Positions 4,650-7,051 of a DNA stretch of 7,051 bases are shown piece after piece. The DNA is from Coleofasciculus sp. S288 (lineage in GTDB: Bacteria; Cyanobacteriota; Cyanobacteriia; Cyanobacteriales; Coleofasciculaceae). Below the pieces are notes generated by a model. It was not told the DNA's origin, did not search any database, and saw only the letters and a list, made by a program, of their open reading frames with translations. The stretch spans positions 1 through 7,051 of the forward strand of contig JAIUYC010000184.1 of NCBI GenBank assembly GCA_020216575.1. The letters are read 5' to 3'. The translations under genes and the position numbers were made by a program. Within the stretch, counting starts at the first letter, position 1, and every line of letters starts with the position of its first letter.

Positions 4650-5435
4650 AGCTCACTGAATATCCCAGCCAACCGGATTGATTGGGAGAGTTTTCCTGAA
4701 ACTAACGATGGCTTCAGCACCCAGAAAACTCACACCTGGCTCAATGTGTATGTCAAAAGCGAGCAATCAAGAGCCAGTTAATTGCCCTCACACGTTATAG
4801 CTCAAAAGCTTTGAGGAGCATAGAATTCACTCGTTAGCTCGGTGACGTTAGATGCAACACCGCTGACTAATCCTGTTCAATTTTAACCAAGTGGCTAAAA
4901 AACGCCGCTCAACTCCACCTATGCCGTCCTCAAGAGGAAGAGGTGCGGGAGATGCTCCTGTTTCCCTTCAAGCTGAGCCGGACATGAGGTGGAAAGCATT
5001 GATCCTTTCTACGCACCTAGGAACCTATATTCCGCATTTTTTCCTTGTTTTGTTCTTTTGGGCAAGGGTAAAAGCAAAAACTTCATCAAAACATCTTCAT
5101 TCAACAATTGCTTCGTAAAACTAGTTCTCTCCTCCCCTTCTCCAAGCCAGTTAGGTTAAACTCATCCCCTCACGCTTAGTACGGGGGATGCAAGAGGGCG
5201 TAGGGAATAGGGAATAGCTTGTCTTACGCACAGCCCTTTTTCCCTGGCATCGGCAGGCGGCGGATTCCTCTCTCCCTTTCTCATAGGAGAGCTTCCTCGC
5301 CGATTTTTGTGAGGGAGCTGAACGGGGTGAGGTATCTAGTCAGCCAAGCTTTTGTCGATAAGTAAGATGGTTGAGTTCCTAAGGCAGCAAAAACCTACAC
5401 CCTACCTAGAAAAAAGTGTTAAATAATCTAAACAA
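4650..5435. other. 786-base spacer between PadR and the NTF2-like gene
   Basis: No recognised gene lies here. It contains the palindrome CTCAAA-AGC-TTTGAG (4801-4815) and a 75-codon GTG frame (4891-5118, +) that is basic and Pro/Arg-rich and then has one hydrophobic segment. That frame lacks a ribosome binding site and a recognisable family, so it is not called. Further right come a hairpin CATCCCC/GGGGATG (5163-5190), a short heptad repeat (5201-5217), and CTCTCC/GGAGAG (5270-5291) within degenerate CTCC/GGAG sequence typical of cyanobacterial spacer repeats. On the - strand, T6 follows the NTF2-like gene at about 5416-5411 with only a weak stem. Confidence 0.5.
5201..5217. repeat. Short heptad repeat TAGGGAA
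   Basis: TAGGGAA occurs twice in tandem followed by TAG. This is a minimal copy of the 'gggaatagggaata' heptad arrays widespread in cyanobacterial spacers. Confidence 0.6.
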
Positions 5436-5906
5436 TTACACGCTTAGTTCCGGGTTCGCCTGCCAAACTTCCTTAATGATTTTGCCGGTTTGATCGAATT
5501 GCACCTGGTAAGACATCGATAAAACTACAACCAGTCCCCGACGAGACTTAGCAACGATTTGAATTTCAGCTTCAACACTGCGATCGCGCTGCTGTTGTTT
5601 AACGACTTGGAAGTTTTGAATTTGGTATTGCTGGAAGAACTCCTGCCAAGCTGAGTAAATGGATTGACCCTGGTAAACTTCGTCTACATCTGAAACGCCA
5701 TAGGAACGTTTTAAAACGGCATTATCGCTGTATCGGCTGGCTAAAAGCTCTGGATTTGCCGTCGCGATCGCTCCCCAGTGTCTTTGTGCCGCAGATAATG
5801 GATCGGCACTAACCGTATTTTTGTACAGGGATAACGTGAAAACTAAAGCGATGGCGCATGTTCCATAGGATAAACGCTGCCTCCACGTAGGTCTCAAAAA
5901 CTCCAT
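5436..5906 (-). CDS. Exported NTF2/SnoaL-like protein
   Basis: A 156-residue protein starting at ATG 5906. The start is chosen because a GAGG element lies about 10 bases upstream and the N terminus becomes a normal signal peptide: positive RPTWRQR (5-11), hydrophobic 14-28, then TVSA with likely cleavage after Ala34. An ATG at 5987 would add 27 residues of unstructured leader and has no binding site. The mature part begins with a helix (AAQRHWGAIATANPELLASRYSD), then strands containing AVLKRSYG, a helical YSAWQEFFQQY (about 84-94), and strands FQVVKQ, EAEIQIVAK, LVVVLSMSYQVQF and IIKEVWQANP. Alternating helix and curved sheet with a final strand of this kind is the NTF2-like cone fold. Many such proteins bind small molecules or have no catalysis, and no catalytic set is recognisable. 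The gene appears to stand alone. HIP1 sites lie at 5580 and 5764. The fold is inferred from pattern. Confidence 0.7.
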   Translation of the reverse strand: MEFLRPTWRQRLSYGTCAIALVFTLSLYKNTVSADPLSAAQRHWGAIATANPELLASRYSDNAVLKRSYGVSDVDEVYQGQSIYSAWQEFFQQYQIQNFQVVKQQQRDRSVEAEIQIVAKSRRGLVVVLSMSYQVQFDQTGKIIKEVWQANPELSV

Positions 5907-6125
5907 AATTCTGTTTCCTCTTTGATTGGGCTGCGAAAGAAATAGCAGGCCGTAGGAGGAGGTGGTAGTGCTACCCCAATCCTGCACGCTTCGAGAAGAC
6001 GAGTAGCTTGAATTAAAAGTTCTCGAAACTTTAATTTTTTTGGAGAAAATTTTGCCTCCTCAATTTAATTCGGTCGTATCAAGTAAGGGGGTAGGTTCAA
6101 TTAAACAAAACAAAACTTTCTGTTT

Positions 6126-6145
6126 GTTGACTATCAATCGTCAAC
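6126..6145. promoter_or_regulatory. Operator-like palindrome GTTGAC-N8-GTCAAC
   Basis: Two perfect 6-base half sites are separated by 8 bases, a dimeric-regulator geometry. It is centred 41.5 bases upstream of the start that a TATGTT (6165-6170) would give on the + strand, an activator position, but that -10 is weak. It does not match the NtcA consensus GTA-N8-TAC. Confidence 0.3.
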
Positions 6146-6219
6146 CCATAACAGATACAATTGCTATGTTTATTTGTGCTTACCTGCTTAGCTAGACCCA
6201 ACTAACTGCTAGATAGGCT

Positions 6220-6253
6220 CGTCAAGCGTCGGTTTCGCTACGAAACTTGACGC
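6220..6253. repeat. Hairpin with two alternative lower stems
   Basis: The top stem GTTTCG-CTA-CGAAAC (6232-6246) is fixed. Below it, either GCGTC (6226-6230) pairs with GACGC (6249-6253), or CGTCAA (6220-6225) pairs with TTGACG (6247-6252) with a 6-base bulge. A second hairpin CTCCA/TGGAG follows at 6270-6292. It resembles cyanobacterial REP-like palindromes. Confidence 0.45.
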
Positions 6254-6414
6254 CAAATTTCTCTACCACCTCCAACTTAAAAAGAGCTGGAGATCGATAG
6301 ACTGGAAGCCGAAAGGAGTGTAGATAACCCTGAGGGATTCAATCGGGCGGACATCCGAAATCAGAGGATAGGAGGTTGGCGACCCACTGCGTTCAGTCTG
6401 CTCGATCTAAATCC

Positions 6415-6457
6415 GTAATACTAGTGTATGACATGTATTACTTATGTGTATAGTATT
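6415..6457 (+). promoter_or_regulatory. Overlapping palindromes and possible promoter upstream of the PIC1-like gene
   Basis: GTAATAC (6415-6421) pairs with GTATTAC (6435-6441) across 13 bases. The overlapping AATACTA (6417-6423) pairs with TAGTATT (6451-6457) across 27. TATAGT (6449-6454) is a fair -10, but no -35 consensus lies at normal spacing, so a bound activator could replace it. The leader to the ATG at 6712 would be about 250 bases. Confidence 0.35.
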
Positions 6458-6711
6458 TCAATTCGCGTACATTAGTAACAAAGTCAAGGAAACTTTAGCA
6501 AATCTTTAAATTTCCCTAAGGAACTTAGCAAGGACGGAGAAAGACAAGGAGGGCAACAGAGACGTTCTAATTACTGCTTCCTTGTCTCCAACTACTAGCC
6601 CCAACGCTCTAGCTCCTGACTAAGATCGAGCTAAGATGAGGAAGCATCCCCACATTCAGCCAGCTTTCTTGGAGAATGAAAGTAGGTTGTCACTCACAGG
6701 GGAAAAACCTG

Positions 6712-7051
6712 ATGCGAGAAAAGCCTGACACTTCTTCACTTCCACCAGCCCTTCAACGAGTCGCCTTTACACTTCGCACAGTAGGCGGAATCTCATTTTG
6801 GCTACAGCTAGTTCTTGGCGTCATTTCAGGTTTGATTTTGATCTTTGCAAGTTTTAGCACGGGTCTTGGTCGTCCAGCCGCTCAAGGAAGTACTCAAGGG
6901 ACTGGATTCGGCATCTTTTTCGCCCTTTGTGGACTAGTGGCACTCGGTGTAGGTGCTTATTTTGCGTTCCGTTACACTCGCATTGCCAGACAACTCCTAG
7001 CCTCTAATGCGGCTGGGCGACCGAGTAAAGCCGATACCCTACAAATTATTC
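6712..7051 (+). CDS. DUF3611 membrane protein, PIC1/Tic21 family, N-terminal part (3' end outside window)
   Basis: The open frame starts at ATG 6712 and runs off the right edge, giving 113 residues. An AGGGG (6698-6702) lies 9 bases upstream. After a short polar N terminus (SSLPPALQRVAFTLR, 8-22), ISFWLQLVLGVISGLILIFA (27-46) is membrane helix one. A Gly/Ser/Gln-rich loop (49-65) and helix two (66-87) follow, then FRYTRIARQLL (86-96) and GRPSKADTLQII. The 'Y.R...QL...P.KAD' pattern after helix two matches PIC1/Tic21 of plant chloroplasts and its cyanobacterial homolog, all DUF3611 as I recall. PIC1 has four membrane helices, so about two remain outside the window. PIC1 is implicated in chloroplast iron uptake and, in other work, protein import; the cyanobacterial role is inferred as metal transport at best. 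It has a long upstream spacer with palindromes. Confidence 0.75.
   Translation, partial: MREKPDTSSLPPALQRVAFTLRTVGGISFWLQLVLGVISGLILIFASFSTGLGRPAAQGSTQGTGFGIFFALCGLVALGVGAYFAFRYTRIARQLLASNAAGRPSKADTLQII

Larger units (their letters stand above)
5907..6711. other. 805-base divergent spacer before the PIC1-like gene
   Basis: No gene was found on either strand. It holds the 5' leader of the NTF2-like gene, with nested repeats: GGTAG/CTACC (5962-5973) inside GCAGG/CCTGC (5945-5985), and TTCGAGAA/TTCTCGAA (5990-6027). A palindrome GTTGAC-N8-GTCAAC follows (6126-6145), then hairpins 6220-6253 and 6270-6292, an operator-like cluster at 6415-6457, and inverted repeats AGACAAGGA/TCCTTGTCT (6542-6587) and TAGCTC/GAGCTA (6610-6633). 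A TTCAATC T-loop-like string at 6338-6344 lacks a matching stem, so no tRNA is called. Confidence 0.5.

Noticed and set aside
6338..6344. TTCAATC, matching a tRNA T-loop
   Set aside because: The flanking five bases on each side do not pair and no acceptor or anticodon stem could be drawn.

Overview
The window looks like cyanobacterial chromosome. Eight exact copies of the HIP1 octamer GCGATCGC lie in 7 kb, heptanucleotide tandem repeats occur between genes, and several products belong to families confined to cyanobacteria and chloroplasts: a Hik2/CSK-like kinase, DUF3155, cofactor assembly of complex C subunit B, and DUF3611/PIC1. No species can be named from the sequence. Moderate G+C and large spacers rich in inverted repeats fit a larger-genome freshwater or terrestrial lineage better than a streamlined marine one.

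Layout, left to right. 1-404 (+): 3' end of a TrbI/VirB10-like protein. 405-658: spacer with an 8-bp tandem repeat, a hairpin and the start of a heptad repeat. 659-2038 (-): GAF sensor histidine kinase, probably Hik2, whose last codons and stop lie inside the heptad repeat. 2039-2452: AT-rich spacer holding the promoter and ribosome binding site of the next gene. 2453-2770 (+): small DUF3155 protein with a TTG start. 2771-3502: 732 bases without a gene, filled with successive inverted repeats and ending in a good rightward intrinsic terminator; this is the best candidate for something undescribed (structured RNA and/or a MITE-like insert). 3503-4045 (-): CCB1-like heme-attachment factor of the cytochrome b6f complex. 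4290-4643 (-): PadR-type regulator directly upstream, with a folded element in the 244-base gap. 4650-5435: spacer with degenerate repeats. 5436-5906 (-): exported NTF2/SnoaL-like protein. 5907-6711: spacer with palindromes and hairpins. 6712-7051 (+): 5' part of a DUF3611 membrane protein of the PIC1/Tic21 family.

The genes do not form one operon. Hik2 would sense plastoquinone/redox state, CCB1 helps assemble cytochrome b6f, and PIC1-like proteins are linked to chloroplast iron uptake, so three genes touch photosynthetic redox or iron biology, but only PadR-CCB1 looks co-directional and possibly co-regulated. No CRISPR array, tRNA, rRNA or intact insertion sequence was seen.
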